A stretch of 64,000 nucleotides of DNA from Paraburkholderia sp. ZP32-5 (GTDB lineage Bacteria; Pseudomonadota; Gammaproteobacteria; Burkholderiales; Burkholderiaceae). How positions within the stretch are numbered: position 1 is the first letter of the stretch; every line of letters begins with the position of its first letter. This document shows, piece by piece, positions 43,521-52,912 of this stretch. The notes under the pieces were generated by a model that was given only the letters and a program-made list of their open reading frames with translations, was not told the origin of the DNA and did no database searches. Position numbers and translations under genes: made by a program. The stretch lies in NCBI RefSeq assembly GCF_021390495.1, contig NZ_JAJEJP010000001.1, positions 2,294,001 to 2,358,000 of the forward strand, in the 5' to 3' direction.

Positions 43521-46500
43521 GCACGCCCTCCGAAGAATCACGTTTCAATCTGTCTGCGTGGGCGCTGCGTCATCAGGCGCTGGTCGTGTTCCTGATCGCG
43601 CTCGCCACGGCGTTCGGCATCCTCGCCTACACGCGGCTCGCGCAGTCCGAAGACCCGCCCTTCACGTTTCGCGTAATGGTGATCCGCACCTTCTGGCCCG
43701 GCGCCACCGCGCGCCAGGTGCAGGAGCAGGTGACCGACCGCATCGGCCGCAAGCTGCAGGAAACGCCGTATATCGATTTCGTGCGCAGCTACTCGCGCCC
43801 CGGCGAATCGCTGATCTTTTTTACGATGAAAGATTCGGCGCCGGTCAGCGAGGTGCCCGAAACCTGGTATCAGGTGCGCAAAAAAGTCGGCGATATCGCG
43901 ACGACATTGCCGTCGGGCATTCAGGGCCCGTTCTTCAACGACGAATTCGGCGACGTCTACACCAATATCTACACGCTCGAAGGCGATGGCTTTTCCGCCG
44001 CGCAACTGCACGACTACGCGGACCAGTTGCGCACGGTGCTGCTGCGGGTTCCGGGCGTCGCCAAGGTCGATTACTTCGGCGACCCCGATCAGCACATCTA
44101 TATCGAGATCGCCAACACGCAGTTGACGCGGCTCGGCATCTCGCCGCAACAGCTCGGTCAGGCGATCAACGGGCAGAACGCAATCGCCGCCGCGGGCACG
44201 CTGACCACCACCGACGACCGCGTGTTCGTGCGCCCGAGCGGTCAGTTCAACGACGTCAACGCGCTCGCTGACATGCTGATCCGCATCAACAACCGCACAT
44301 TCCGTCTCGGCGACATCGCAACGATCAAGCGCGGCTACGACGACCCGGTCGTCACGCAGATGCGCTTCGAAGGCAAGCCGGTGCTCGGCATCGGCGTGAC
44401 GATGCAGCCCGGCGGCGACGTGATCCGCCTCGGCAAGGCGCTTGATCAGCAGATGACGCAATTGCGCGCGGCGCTGCCGGTAGGTCTAAAGCTCGTCGAA
44501 GTGTCGAGCATGCCGCACGCGGTCGCGCGTTCGGTCGACGACTTCCTCGAAGCGGTCGCCGAAGCGGTGGCGATCGTGCTGATCGTGAGCCTCGTGTCAC
44601 TCGGCGTGCGCACCGGCATGGTCGTCGTGATTTCGATTCCGGTCGTGCTCGCGGTGACCGCGCTGTGCATGTATCTGTTCGACATCGGCTTGCACAAGGT
44701 GTCGCTCGGCACGCTGGTACTCGCGCTCGGCCTACTCGTCGACGATGCGATCATCGCGGTCGAAATGATGTCGGTGAAGCTCGAACAGGGCTGGAATCGC
44801 ACGCGCGCGGCGGCCTTCGCGTACACCAGCACCGCGTTTCCGATGCTGACCGGCACGCTCGTCACCGTGTCCGGCTTTCTGCCGATCGCGCTCGCGAAAT
44901 CGAGTACCGGCGAATACACGCGCTCGATCTTCGAGGTGTCGGCGATCGCGCTGATCGCGTCGTGGCTCGCGGCCGTCGTGCTGATTCCGCTGCTCGGCTA
45001 TCACATGCTGCCGGAGCGTAAGCGCCACGCGCACGAACCCGAGGACCACGAGCACGATATCTACGACACGCGTTTCTATACGCGTTTGCGCGGCTGGATC
45101 GGCTGGTGCATCGAGCGGCGCTTCATCGTGCTGGCGATCACGGTGCTGCTGTTCGTACTCGCGATGGCCGGCTTCTCGCAGGTGCCGCAGCAGTTTTTCC
45201 CGAGTTCGGACCGGCCCGAGCTGCTCGTCGACGTGCGGTTGCCCGAGGGCGCATCGTTCGATGCGACGCTGCGCCAGGCGAAACGTCTCGAACAGGTGCT
45301 GAAGGGCCGCCCTGAAATCGACCATACGGTGAGCTTCGTCGGCACCGGCGCGCCGCGTTTCTATCTGCCGCTCGATCAGCAATTGCAGCAGCCTAACTTC
45401 GCGCAGTTCGTGATCACCGCGAAATCGGTGAAGGAGCGCGAAAAACTCGCGCAATGGCTCGAACCGGAATTGCTGAATAACTTTCCGGCAATCCGCACGC
45501 GCCTGTCGCGCCTCGAAAACGGGCCGCCGGTCGGCTATCCGGTGCAGTTTCGCGTGAGCGGCGACGACATCGCGACCGTGCGCTCAATCGCCGAACGCGT
45601 TGCCACGACGATGCGCGCGAATCACGGCACCCGCAACGTACAGTTCGACTGGGACGAACCGGCCGAGCGCTCGGTGCACTTCGAGATCGATCAGAAACGT
45701 GCGCGCGAACTCGGCGTGACCTCGGAAGACATTTCGAGCTTCCTCGCGATGACGCTGTCCGGCTACACGGTCACGCAGTATCGCGAGCGTGACAAGCTGA
45801 TCAGCGTCGATCTGCGCGCGCCGCGCGCGGAACGCGTCGACCCGTCGCAACTCACCGCGCTCGCGATGCCGACGCCGAATGGACCGGTGCCGCTCGGCAC
45901 GCTTGGAACTCTACGCAACACGCTCGAATACGGCGTGATCTGGGAGCGCGACCGTCAGCCGACCATCACCGTGCAATCCGACGTCGCGCCGGGCGCGCAG
46001 GGTATCGACGTCACGCACGCAGTGGACCGCACGCTCGGCCCGATCCGCGCGACGCTGCCGGTCGGCTATCGGATCGAAATCGGCGGCTCCGTCGAGGAAA
46101 GCGGCAAGGGCCAGGCATCGATCAACGCGCAGATTCCGATCATGGTGGTCGCCGTGCTGACCTTGCTGATGATCCAGCTGCAAAGCTTCGCGCGCGTGCT
46201 GATGGTCGTGCTGACCGCGCCGCTCGGCCTGATCGGCGTCGTGCTCACGCTGCTGCTGTTCGGCCAGCCGTTCGGCTTTGTCGCGATGCTCGGCGTGATC
46301 GCGATGTTCGGCATCATCATGCGCAACTCGGTGATTCTGGTCGATCAGATCGAGCAGGACATCGCGGCCGGCCATAAACGTTTCGATGCAATCGTCGGCG
46401 CGACGGTGCGGCGCTTCCGGCCGATCACGCTGACCGCGGCGGCCGCCGTGCTCGCGTTGATCCCGCTGCTGCGCTCGAATTTCTTCGGCCCGATGGCCAC

Positions 46501-46645
46501 CGCGCTGATGGGCGGCATCACGAGCGCGACGATCCTCACGCTGTTCTATCTGCCCGCGCTGTACGCAACGTCGTTCCGCGTGCGGACCGATGAGCGAGAG
46601 CCGCCACCGCCCGCCGGCTCCGGCGTCGCGCATACGGGCAATTGA
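43517..46645 (+). CDS. RND efflux transporter, inner-membrane pump
   Basis: 1042 residues, the usual RND length, with twelve helices and two large periplasmic loops. Conserved LVDDAIIAVE (about residues 411-420) carries the aspartates of the proton relay. Likely drug, solvent or organic acid export. The N-terminal loop AQSEDPPFTFRVMVI is of the type seen in the heavier-substituted, VexF/TriC-like branch rather than AcrB. ATG overlaps the adaptor stop. Confidence 0.94.
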   Translation: MSTPSEESRFNLSAWALRHQALVVFLIALATAFGILAYTRLAQSEDPPFTFRVMVIRTFWPGATARQVQEQVTDRIGRKLQETPYIDFVRSYSRPGESLIFFTMKDSAPVSEVPETWYQVRKKVGDIATTLPSGIQGPFFNDEFGDVYTNIYTLEGDGFSAAQLHDYADQLRTVLLRVPGVAKVDYFGDPDQHIYIEIANTQLTRLGISPQQLGQAINGQNAIAAAGTLTTTDDRVFVRPSGQFNDVNALADMLIRINNRTFRLGDIATIKRGYDDPVVTQMRFEGKPVLGIGVTMQPGGDVIRLGKALDQQMTQLRAALPVGLKLVEVSSMPHAVARSVDDFLEAVAEAVAIVLIVSLVSLGVRTGMVVVISIPVVLAVTALCMYLFDIGLHKVSLGTLVLALGLLVDDAIIAVEMMSVKLEQGWNRTRAAAFAYTSTAFPMLTGTLVTVSGFLPIALAKSSTGEYTRSIFEVSAIALIASWLAAVVLIPLLGYHMLPERKRHAHEPEDHEHDIYDTRFYTRLRGWIGWCIERRFIVLAITVLLFVLAMAGFSQVPQQFFPSSDRPELLVDVRLPEGASFDATLRQAKRLEQVLKGRPEIDHTVSFVGTGAPRFYLPLDQQLQQPNFAQFVITAKSVKEREKLAQWLEPELLNNFPAIRTRLSRLENGPPVGYPVQFRVSGDDIATVRSIAERVATTMRANHGTRNVQFDWDEPAERSVHFEIDQKRARELGVTSEDISSFLAMTLSGYTVTQYRERDKLISVDLRAPRAERVDPSQLTALAMPTPNGPVPLGTLGTLRNTLEYGVIWERDRQPTITVQSDVAPGAQGIDVTHAVDRTLGPIRATLPVGYRIEIGGSVEESGKGQASINAQIPIMVVAVLTLLMIQLQSFARVLMVVLTAPLGLIGVVLTLLLFGQPFGFVAMLGVIAMFGIIMRNSVILVDQIEQDIAAGHKRFDAIVGATVRRFRPITLTAAAAVLALIPLLRSNFFGPMATALMGGITSATILTLFYLPALYATSFRVRTDEREPPPPAGSGVAHTGN

Positions 46646-46658
46646 GGGGCAACTGGGC

Positions 46659-48320
46659 ATGAGCAAAAGTATGGGTACTTCCGCACGGGTCGATTTGAGC
46701 GCTTCGTGCGTTTCTTTCGGTCCATCTGATGCAGGTGATCCGTCGGCGCTGTCCGGTGCATTCGGGCCGGCCAATGCCTCGCCCCCAGCCGGCCCGCGCG
46801 GCCTGTCGAGGCTGCGCCGCGCCACGTTCGCAGTGAGTCTCGCGTGCGCGCTCGCCGCCTGCTCGTTCGGGCCGAACGGCGACGCGCCCGCGATGCCGCA
46901 ACCCGCGCACTACGGTGCCGAACCACTGCCCACGCAAACCGTGGCCGCGCAAGGCGTCACGCAGCAGTTCGTGGCCGGCGCGCCAACGGTGCCCGAATGG
47001 TGGAAGCTGTATCGTTCGGACGCGCTGAATGCGCTTGTCGATGAAGGCCTGCGCAACAGCCCAACGCTCGCCGCGACCGATCAGAATCTCGCCGCCGCGC
47101 GCGAACAGTTGCGCGCGCAGATCGGCAGCTCGATGCTGCCGACGATCGACGCGGGCGGTCAAGCCACCCGCAATCGCGCGCTGGCGATTCCCGAGATCGG
47201 TCCGAACACGTTTCTGTACGACGTGTTCGTCGGCCAGTTGCAGGCGCATTACACGTTCGATCTGTTCGGCGCCGAGCGTCTCGCGAACGCAGGGCTCGCC
47301 GCGCACGTGAACGTGCAGGTCTACCAGTTCGATGCGGCGCGGCGCGCGCTTGCCGCGAACATCGTCACCGCGACGATCACGAGTGCCGCGCTGCATGCGC
47401 AGATCGACACGACCGAACGGCTCGTCACACTCGCCAACGACCAGGCACGCGATACGGCCCGGCGCTACGAACTCGGCGCGGTATCGCATGCCGATCTATT
47501 GAGCGCGCAGCAGAGTGCGGCGAGTGTGTCGGCAAGCCTGCCCGCGCTGAAGCAGCAGTGGCTCACGACACGTCACGCGTTGGCCGTGCTGCTCGGCCGC
47601 ACACCGGATGCCGCGCCCGATGACATCGATCTCGCGCTGTTGCATCTGCCCGAACAGGTGCCGGTCGCGGTGCCGTCGGAATTGCTGCGCTCGCGCCCCG
47701 ACATTCAGGCCGCGGACGCCGCGCTGAAGGCCGCCGCGGCCAACGTCGGGTACGCGACCGCGCAGATGTTCCCGAGCCTGTCGTTGTCCGCGTCGATGGG
47801 ACAAGGCGGCTTCAGCTGGCCGGTCGCGCTGTCGGGCGCGGGTGCGATCTGGAGCATCGGCGCATCGCTGTCGCAGCCGCTCTTTCATGGCGGCGCGCTG
47901 GTCGCGCAGCGACGTGCGGCGCAGGACTCGTATGAGGCCACCGTCTCGCAGTACAAGCAGACCGTGCTGGCCGCATTCCAGAACGTCGCCGATACGCTCG
48001 CGTCGCTCGAACACGATGCGCAGTCGCTCGATGCCGCGAACGTCGCCGCGCGCGCGGCGCAAGGCGTATTCGACGATACATCGGCGCGCTACCGCCTCGG
48101 CGCGGTGCCGATTGCATCGACGCGTTCGAGCGAGCAGCAATGGCGCAACGCGCAGCTCGACGAGATCCGCTATACGAGCGCGCGCCTGACCGATACCGCG
48201 GCGCTGTTTCAGGCGATGGGGAATCCGCCGGTCGCGCAGGCGGCGGCTGGCGCTTCTGCTGGTGCATCTACTGCCGCTTCTGCGTCTGCTGGAACCACGA
48301 ACGCTACCGCCTCCAACTAG
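46659..48320 (+). CDS. RND efflux outer-membrane channel (OprM/NodT family lipoprotein)
   Basis: 553 residues. A long leader ends at the lipobox ALAACSFG, then the two OEP domains of TolC-like channels (about 115-310 and 320-530) with the family's LPEQVPVAVPSELLRSRPD segment. The C terminus is a low-complexity Ala/Gly/Ser/Thr tail. The ATG at 46659 has GAGGGG upstream and lies 13 nt after the pump stop. It closes the three-gene operon. The leader before the lipobox is about 60 residues, so an internal start remains possible. Confidence 0.92.
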   Translation: MSKSMGTSARVDLSASCVSFGPSDAGDPSALSGAFGPANASPPAGPRGLSRLRRATFAVSLACALAACSFGPNGDAPAMPQPAHYGAEPLPTQTVAAQGVTQQFVAGAPTVPEWWKLYRSDALNALVDEGLRNSPTLAATDQNLAAAREQLRAQIGSSMLPTIDAGGQATRNRALAIPEIGPNTFLYDVFVGQLQAHYTFDLFGAERLANAGLAAHVNVQVYQFDAARRALAANIVTATITSAALHAQIDTTERLVTLANDQARDTARRYELGAVSHADLLSAQQSAASVSASLPALKQQWLTTRHALAVLLGRTPDAAPDDIDLALLHLPEQVPVAVPSELLRSRPDIQAADAALKAAAANVGYATAQMFPSLSLSASMGQGGFSWPVALSGAGAIWSIGASLSQPLFHGGALVAQRRAAQDSYEATVSQYKQTVLAAFQNVADTLASLEHDAQSLDAANVAARAAQGVFDDTSARYRLGAVPIASTRSSEQQWRNAQLDEIRYTSARLTDTAALFQAMGNPPVAQAAAGASAGASTAASASAGTTNATASN

Positions 48321-48350
48321 GCCAGCGACTGCTTACGGAGCGCCGTGCAT

Positions 48351-48703
48351 TTATCCCCAGTTCGTGTTGATGAGCCTGTTGAAAACTGTCTGAAAAGCGG
48401 GCTAACGCATTGAACGTAGGGGGATTTGCCGACGAGGCACGAAATGAGACAGCACTCGTCGCGTGGTTGACTGGACACGGCGACAAGCGCCCCGCTGCCC
48501 TCGACGTTATCCCCAGTTTGTGTTGACAGGGCTGTGAATAACGCGGGGGCTAAGCGCTTAAGTGCTTGAAGCGAATCGCTTTGTGTCGTGAGGTACGTGC
48601 GAATGCAGCGGCGTGAAGCGACATCGGATCGTGCCGACCGCGACGGAAGAAAACTAACAGCGCGTGCCGTTATCCACAGAATGTGTTGAAAGACCTGTTG
48701 ATA
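48351..48703. repeat. Three spaced copies of a 35-bp DnaA-box-like inverted repeat
   Basis: Copies at 48351-48385, 48507-48541 and 48669-48703, 156 and 162 bp apart. Each begins TTATCC(C/A)CAG and ends in a reversed 9-mer such as TGTTGATAA or TGTGAATAA, with GTGTTGA in the middle. The left arm of copy 3 (TTATCCACA) and the right arm of copy 2 (TTATTCACA on the minus strand) are perfect DnaA boxes. The DNA between copies is also loosely similar (GCTAA...TTGAA), so the unit is about 160 bp. A fourth copy is at 52659. Confidence 0.7.
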
Positions 48704-48805
48704 AGGCCTGGAGATCGCAACTAAGTACCTGAGCACGCGGCAGATTCGTGCATCGATCCATTCGCGCGCTGATCGAGCGGAAATGTGATGCGGACTGTGA
48801 AATCT

Positions 48806-49084
48806 CTAGCTATGGAGTCTTCGCGTACCGCGCCTCTTACGCCAATGCCGATAGGCCAGCATGATCGCGATGAACCCAAGCGCGATTGCCGCCGATGACA
48901 TCAGGAAGGCCAGATCGGATTCCTGATATGCGGTCGTGACGCCATACATACGTTTCGCCCATTTCCATAGCGGATTTGAAAAGTTCAACGGTGTATCCGG
49001 ATGCCAGATCCACCAGACTGCATTGGCGGAGATTGCTAGCACGAAAGCTACGCCCATAGCCAGCCAGAGCAGGATTGTTTTCAT
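48806..49084 (-). CDS. Two-helix membrane protein, candidate immunity protein
   Basis: 92 residues. Hydrophobic helices at about 4-26 and 58-78 are joined by a Trp-rich, probably periplasmic loop (WWIWHPDTPLNF, WKWAKRMYG), and the C terminus is basic (RHWRKRRGTRRLHS). No family was recognised. The ATG overlaps the stop of the DUF2778 gene by 4 nt (ATGA). A periplasm-facing membrane protein coupled to a cell-wall-active effector is the standard arrangement of a type VI immunity protein, but that role is inference. Confidence 0.72.
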   Translation of the reverse strand: MKTILLWLAMGVAFVLAISANAVWWIWHPDTPLNFSNPLWKWAKRMYGVTTAYQESDLAFLMSSAAIALGFIAIMLAYRHWRKRRGTRRLHS

Positions 49085-49554
49085 GCCACCGTCACCACGC
49101 CATACGCTTTTAGTTCAGATCCGGGCACTGCCTCCTTCGGCATATCGGTAAGTATCGAGCGGATATGTTGCCAATCGTTTTGCTGGTCGATCGTTATGCA
49201 CCCCTCGCTCCTGCCCGGCCTCCCCTTTGGATGCAAACGAAACTGGCCGCGAAGAATGTCATTGTAAAGAACCGAGTCATCGTCGATATTCCCGTCGATT
49301 GCATGAAGCGCGAACCATTCGCTCTTGTTATTGCCGTTCAGGTTGAGCGCGTCTTTCCATGGACCGAGCCGTCCACCCGATCTCCGATCAAAAATATAGT
49401 ATCGACCGACCGGAATGGCACCCAATACCGGCGTGCACGTTAGAGACACTTTATTGATATAGCGCTCCTGCCCAGAATAAGCAGGAAACGATAAAACGCC
49501 AATTCTAAATTCGCTCATCGGTTTATCGTTTAATTTGAATGAACATTCAAGCAT
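49081..49554 (-). CDS. DUF2778 (Tlde1-type) L,D-transpeptidase-like effector
   Basis: 157 residues. The DUF2778 pattern is clear: SFPAYSG (22-28), GAIPVGRYYIFDR (45-57), and the catalytic HPKGRPGRSEGCIT with His108 and Cys119. Tlde1 proteins are type VI secretion effectors that cut or exchange bonds in peptidoglycan stem peptides of rival cells. The ATG at 49554 is chosen because GGAGG lies 6 nt upstream; the longer frame begins with a weak GTG. No signal peptide, as expected for a secreted effector. No VgrG, Hcp or other T6SS gene is near. The region is less GC-rich than its surroundings. Confidence 0.85.
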   Translation of the reverse strand: MLECSFKLNDKPMSEFRIGVLSFPAYSGQERYINKVSLTCTPVLGAIPVGRYYIFDRRSGGRLGPWKDALNLNGNNKSEWFALHAIDGNIDDDSVLYNDILRGQFRLHPKGRPGRSEGCITIDQQNDWQHIRSILTDMPKEAVPGSELKAYGVVTVA

Positions 49555-49842
49555 GTAGCCCTCCAGATAGGCGATTCGGTAGAAGTACCGAATGGTCAAA
49601 TTCATATCAAAGGAGGCCACTATATCAGCGCAATCTATATCAAAAAACAGACAAACGTCTTATCTCAATAACTAGTTTTGTTTTTCAGAATAGTTCTGTC
49701 CGCGCTTTTGAATGCGCGAGCGAATTCGCTTGCAGCCATTGAAGATACAAAAAAAAGGACTCATCCGAAGCACACCACGAATAACCTCTCGCGGCACACC
49801 CCGATGAGTCCCATCGGACAACGCTTTCGAACTACACCCTGA
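49555..49842. other. AT-rich spacer between the effector gene and the PBP1A gene
   Basis: 288 nt of clearly lower GC content than the neighbours. It includes the PBP1A terminator region at its left-hand side (49749-49811) and probably the effector promoter. No repeat or integrase remnant was recognised. Confidence 0.45.
49749..49811 (-). terminator. Terminator of the PBP1A gene
   Basis: GGACTCATC (49757-49765) pairs with GATGAGTCC (49803-49811) across a 37-nt loop, followed on the minus strand by eight T. The 3' arm can also form a small hairpin CCGATG-agtcc-CATCGG (49801-49817), so two structures compete. Confidence 0.6.
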
Positions 49843-52344
49843 TTACGGCTTGTTCGATTCGAACAGATCCATGATCTGCTTCTTCTCGCTCGACGACACG
49901 CTCGGCGGCGGCACCACCGGCGGCGTCATGCCGGCCGGCCCGACGCCACCCACCGCATCGCTCGCGCCCGCCAGCGGGTTGCCCGAATCAAGGCCGATGC
50001 TCGCGACGAAGCCGCTTCCCGGCAGCATGTCGGAGAAGTACAGCTCGCCGTTCATCACCGTCACGCCGTCCGGCTGCGCCGGCTCGGACTGCGGCACGCC
50101 GCGTAGCGCGCGCTGCATGAATTCCACCCAGATCGGCAGCGCTAGCTGCGCGCCGAATTCGCGGCTGCCGAGGCTCTTCGGCTGGTCGTAGCCCATCCAC
50201 GCAACCGCCACCAGCGTCTGCTGATAACCGGCGAACCAGCCGTCCTTCGCATCGTTGGTCGTACCGGTCTTGCCTTGCAGGTCCGAGCGCTTCAGCACGT
50301 TGGTACCCGCGCCGGTGCCCGCGGTCGCGACCGAATGCAGCAGGCTGTTCATGATGTACGCGTTACGCGGCTCGAGCGTACGCGGCGCGTCGCGGCCCGC
50401 CACGAGCGGCTGCGCGCGCGAGATCGGCACGCCGCGCGCATCGGTCACTTCGCTGATCAGATACGGATTGATCCGGTAACCGCCATTCGCGAACACCGCA
50501 TACGCGCCCGCCGACTGCAGCGGCGTGACGAGCCCCGCACCGAGCGCCATCGGCAGATACGGCGGGGTCTTGTCGGCATCGAAGCCGAAGCGCTGCGTGA
50601 CGAAGTCCTGCGCATACTTGGTGCCGATGAACGACAGGATGCGAATCGACACGAGGTTCTTCGACTTCTGCAGCGCGAGACGCATCGACATCGGGCCATC
50701 AGGCTGATCGTCGTCCTTCGGCTCCCACGCATCGCCGCCCGGCGTGCTCGGCGGGAAATACAGCGGCGCGTCGTTGATAATCGTCGCCGGCGCGAGCCCC
50801 TTGTCGAGTGCGGCCGAATAGATGAACGGCTTGAAGCTCGAACCCGGCTGCCGCCATGCCTGCGTGACGTGATTGAATTTATTCTTGTTGAAGTCGAAGC
50901 CGCCGATCAGCGCGCGAATCGCGCCGTCCTGCGGCGTCAGCGACACGAGCGCGCCTTCGACCTGCGGCAGCTGCGTGATCTGCCAGTTGTCCTTGTCGTC
51001 GGCCATCAGACGCACGATCGAGCCCGGCCGGATATGCAGCGCCGCGCTCGCGCGCGGGCTCAGCGCGGCGGCGACGAAGCGCAGGCCGTCGCCCGTCACC
51101 GTCACCTGCGTGCCGTCGACCAGTTGCGCGATCACCTGCTTCGGATTCGCGTCGGTCACGACGCCGGCGATGATCTCGCCGTTGTCCGGATGATCGGTCA
51201 ACGCGTCGTCGATCGTCTGGTCGCGATCGTCGCCCGGCGCCGGCAGTTGCACGAAGCCTTCCGGCCCGCGATAGCCGTGGCGCCGCTCGTAATCCATCAC
51301 GCCCTTGCGCACCGCGCTATAGGCGGCATCCTGATCGGCCGAATCGATCGTCGTGGTCACGTTCAGGCCGCGCGTATAGGTTTCGTCCTTGTACTGCGCG
51401 TACATCATCTGCCGCACCATTTCGGCGACGTACTCGGCGTGCACGCTGTACTCGTTGCCCGGATTCTTCGTGTGGATCTCTTCCTTGACCGCCTGATCGT
51501 ACTGGTCCTTCGTGATGTACCCGAGTTCGAGCATGCGCTGCAGGATGTACTCCTGGCGGATCTTCGCGCGCTTCGGATTGACGACCGGGTTATACGCGGA
51601 CGGCGCCTTCGGCAAGCCCGCGAGCATCGCGGCCTCGGCCAGCGTGATGTCCTTCAGATCCTTGCCGAAATACACGCGCGCGGCCGCGGCAAAGCCGTAC
51701 GCGCGCTCGCCCAGATAGATCTGGTTCATGTACAGTTCGAGGATCTGGTCCTTGGTCAGCGCGCGCTCGATCTTGTACGCGAGCAGCATCTCGTAGACCT
51801 TACGCGTATAGGTTTTTTCGCTGGACAGAAAGAAGTTGCGCGCGACCTGCATCGTGATCGTGCTCGCGCCCTGCGACGCACCGCCGTGCGCGAGGTCGGC
51901 GAAACCGGCGCGCAGAATGCCGATGAAGTCGACGCCGCCGTGCTCGTAAAAGCGGTAGTCCTCGATCGCGAGCACCGCTTTTTTCATCTGGTCCGGGATG
52001 TCCTGGAAGCGCACGAGGCTGCGCCGCTCCTCGCCGAATTCGCCGATCAGCACGTGATCCGCGGTGTAGACGCGCAGCGGCACTTTCGGCCGATAGTCGG
52101 TGAGTGCGTCGAGCGACGGCAATTGCGGCCCCATCACGACGAGCGCGTAGCCAACGATCAGCGCGCCCACCACGACGGCCGTCGCAATCAGGCCGAAGAA
52201 CCACAGCACGAGCGACGTGCCGATGGAGCGGCGGCGGCGTGCGGGTTCGCGCGAAGCGCCATTGCGTCCTGAAGTGCGTTGGTCGGAATCCCGGTCTTCG
52301 CCGGCCGGAGAATGGGAGGAATGCGGTCGTTTGATGATTGGCAT
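49843..52344 (-). CDS. mrcA: Penicillin-binding protein 1A (bifunctional peptidoglycan synthase)
   Basis: 833 residues. A cytoplasmic basic tail and one membrane helix (about 42-71) lead to the GT51 glycosyltransferase domain, with catalytic Glu128 in EDYRFYEHGG and GASTITMQVARN. An OB-like insert (about 385-460) follows, then the transpeptidase domain with SSFK (Ser502) and a KTGTT motif near 700. It polymerises and cross-links peptidoglycan at the inner membrane. The short C-terminal tail is low in structure. Neighbours do not include the pil genes often found beside ponA in this group. Confidence 0.96.
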   Translation of the reverse strand: MPIIKRPHSSHSPAGEDRDSDQRTSGRNGASREPARRRRSIGTSLVLWFFGLIATAVVVGALIVGYALVVMGPQLPSLDALTDYRPKVPLRVYTADHVLIGEFGEERRSLVRFQDIPDQMKKAVLAIEDYRFYEHGGVDFIGILRAGFADLAHGGASQGASTITMQVARNFFLSSEKTYTRKVYEMLLAYKIERALTKDQILELYMNQIYLGERAYGFAAAARVYFGKDLKDITLAEAAMLAGLPKAPSAYNPVVNPKRAKIRQEYILQRMLELGYITKDQYDQAVKEEIHTKNPGNEYSVHAEYVAEMVRQMMYAQYKDETYTRGLNVTTTIDSADQDAAYSAVRKGVMDYERRHGYRGPEGFVQLPAPGDDRDQTIDDALTDHPDNGEIIAGVVTDANPKQVIAQLVDGTQVTVTGDGLRFVAAALSPRASAALHIRPGSIVRLMADDKDNWQITQLPQVEGALVSLTPQDGAIRALIGGFDFNKNKFNHVTQAWRQPGSSFKPFIYSAALDKGLAPATIINDAPLYFPPSTPGGDAWEPKDDDQPDGPMSMRLALQKSKNLVSIRILSFIGTKYAQDFVTQRFGFDADKTPPYLPMALGAGLVTPLQSAGAYAVFANGGYRINPYLISEVTDARGVPISRAQPLVAGRDAPRTLEPRNAYIMNSLLHSVATAGTGAGTNVLKRSDLQGKTGTTNDAKDGWFAGYQQTLVAVAWMGYDQPKSLGSREFGAQLALPIWVEFMQRALRGVPQSEPAQPDGVTVMNGELYFSDMLPGSGFVASIGLDSGNPLAGASDAVGGVGPAGMTPPVVPPPSVSSSEKKQIMDLFESNKP

Positions 52345-52912
52345 GACTGGAATAGTGGGCGTGCAACTGCACGCCTTTCTGCCCGCGATTTACGCGCGGG
52401 CATGGTCGTGATCGAGCATCCTGGCCGGAACGTACGCCGCCGCGCGAGCCCTGCCCCCGGCCGGCCGCACGGCACGCCTCGGACCCCGTTGGAACCCCGC
52501 CCCGGCGCAAACGTAACAGCGCATTTTAAAGAAATCGCACGAGGTCCAACGCAGTTTTTTTGTAAGAATTCCCTTCGCGCGATGCGGCTGCGCGGTAAGG
52601 CTCTGTAATTTCGCGCAGCGCCCGCTGTGGCCCCTTGCGATGCGCGGCTTGTGCGGGGTTATACACAGAAAATGTTGAAAGGCCTGTGGACAAAGCGCCC
52701 GCAAACACTACAACTCATTGATGTCACGGGATTTTCGCGCCGCGCCCGTTTCGCTGCGCGGCAACTCGTCATATGATGAACCCGGCGCGCGACACCGCAC
52801 CGATGCGCGCACAGGGTTCCGGAACACCGATCCCAGTACCTTGTCCGGAGGTCCGGACGCGGCGCGGATCGCCGCGCCGTCCCGCCGATATCACCCAGCC
52901 TGCGAGCCGATC
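52345..52912. other. Divergent intergenic region upstream of the PBP1A gene
   Basis: 568 nt that should hold promoters for the PBP1A gene and for the ribbon-helix-helix-like gene. It contains the fourth DnaA-box repeat (52659-52693). No coding frame is convincing. Confidence 0.45.
52659..52693. repeat. Fourth copy of the DnaA-box-like inverted repeat
   Basis: It begins with TTATACACA, a perfect DnaA box, and ends with TGTGGACAA, whose complement TTGTCCACA is a near-perfect one. The middle AATGTTGA and GGCCTG match the copies at 48351-48703. Confidence 0.65.

Noticed and set aside
48317..48736. Minus-strand frame of 139 codons across the DnaA-box repeats
   Set aside because: Its product shows repeated motifs only because the DNA repeats are translated. 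No start signal or family supports it.
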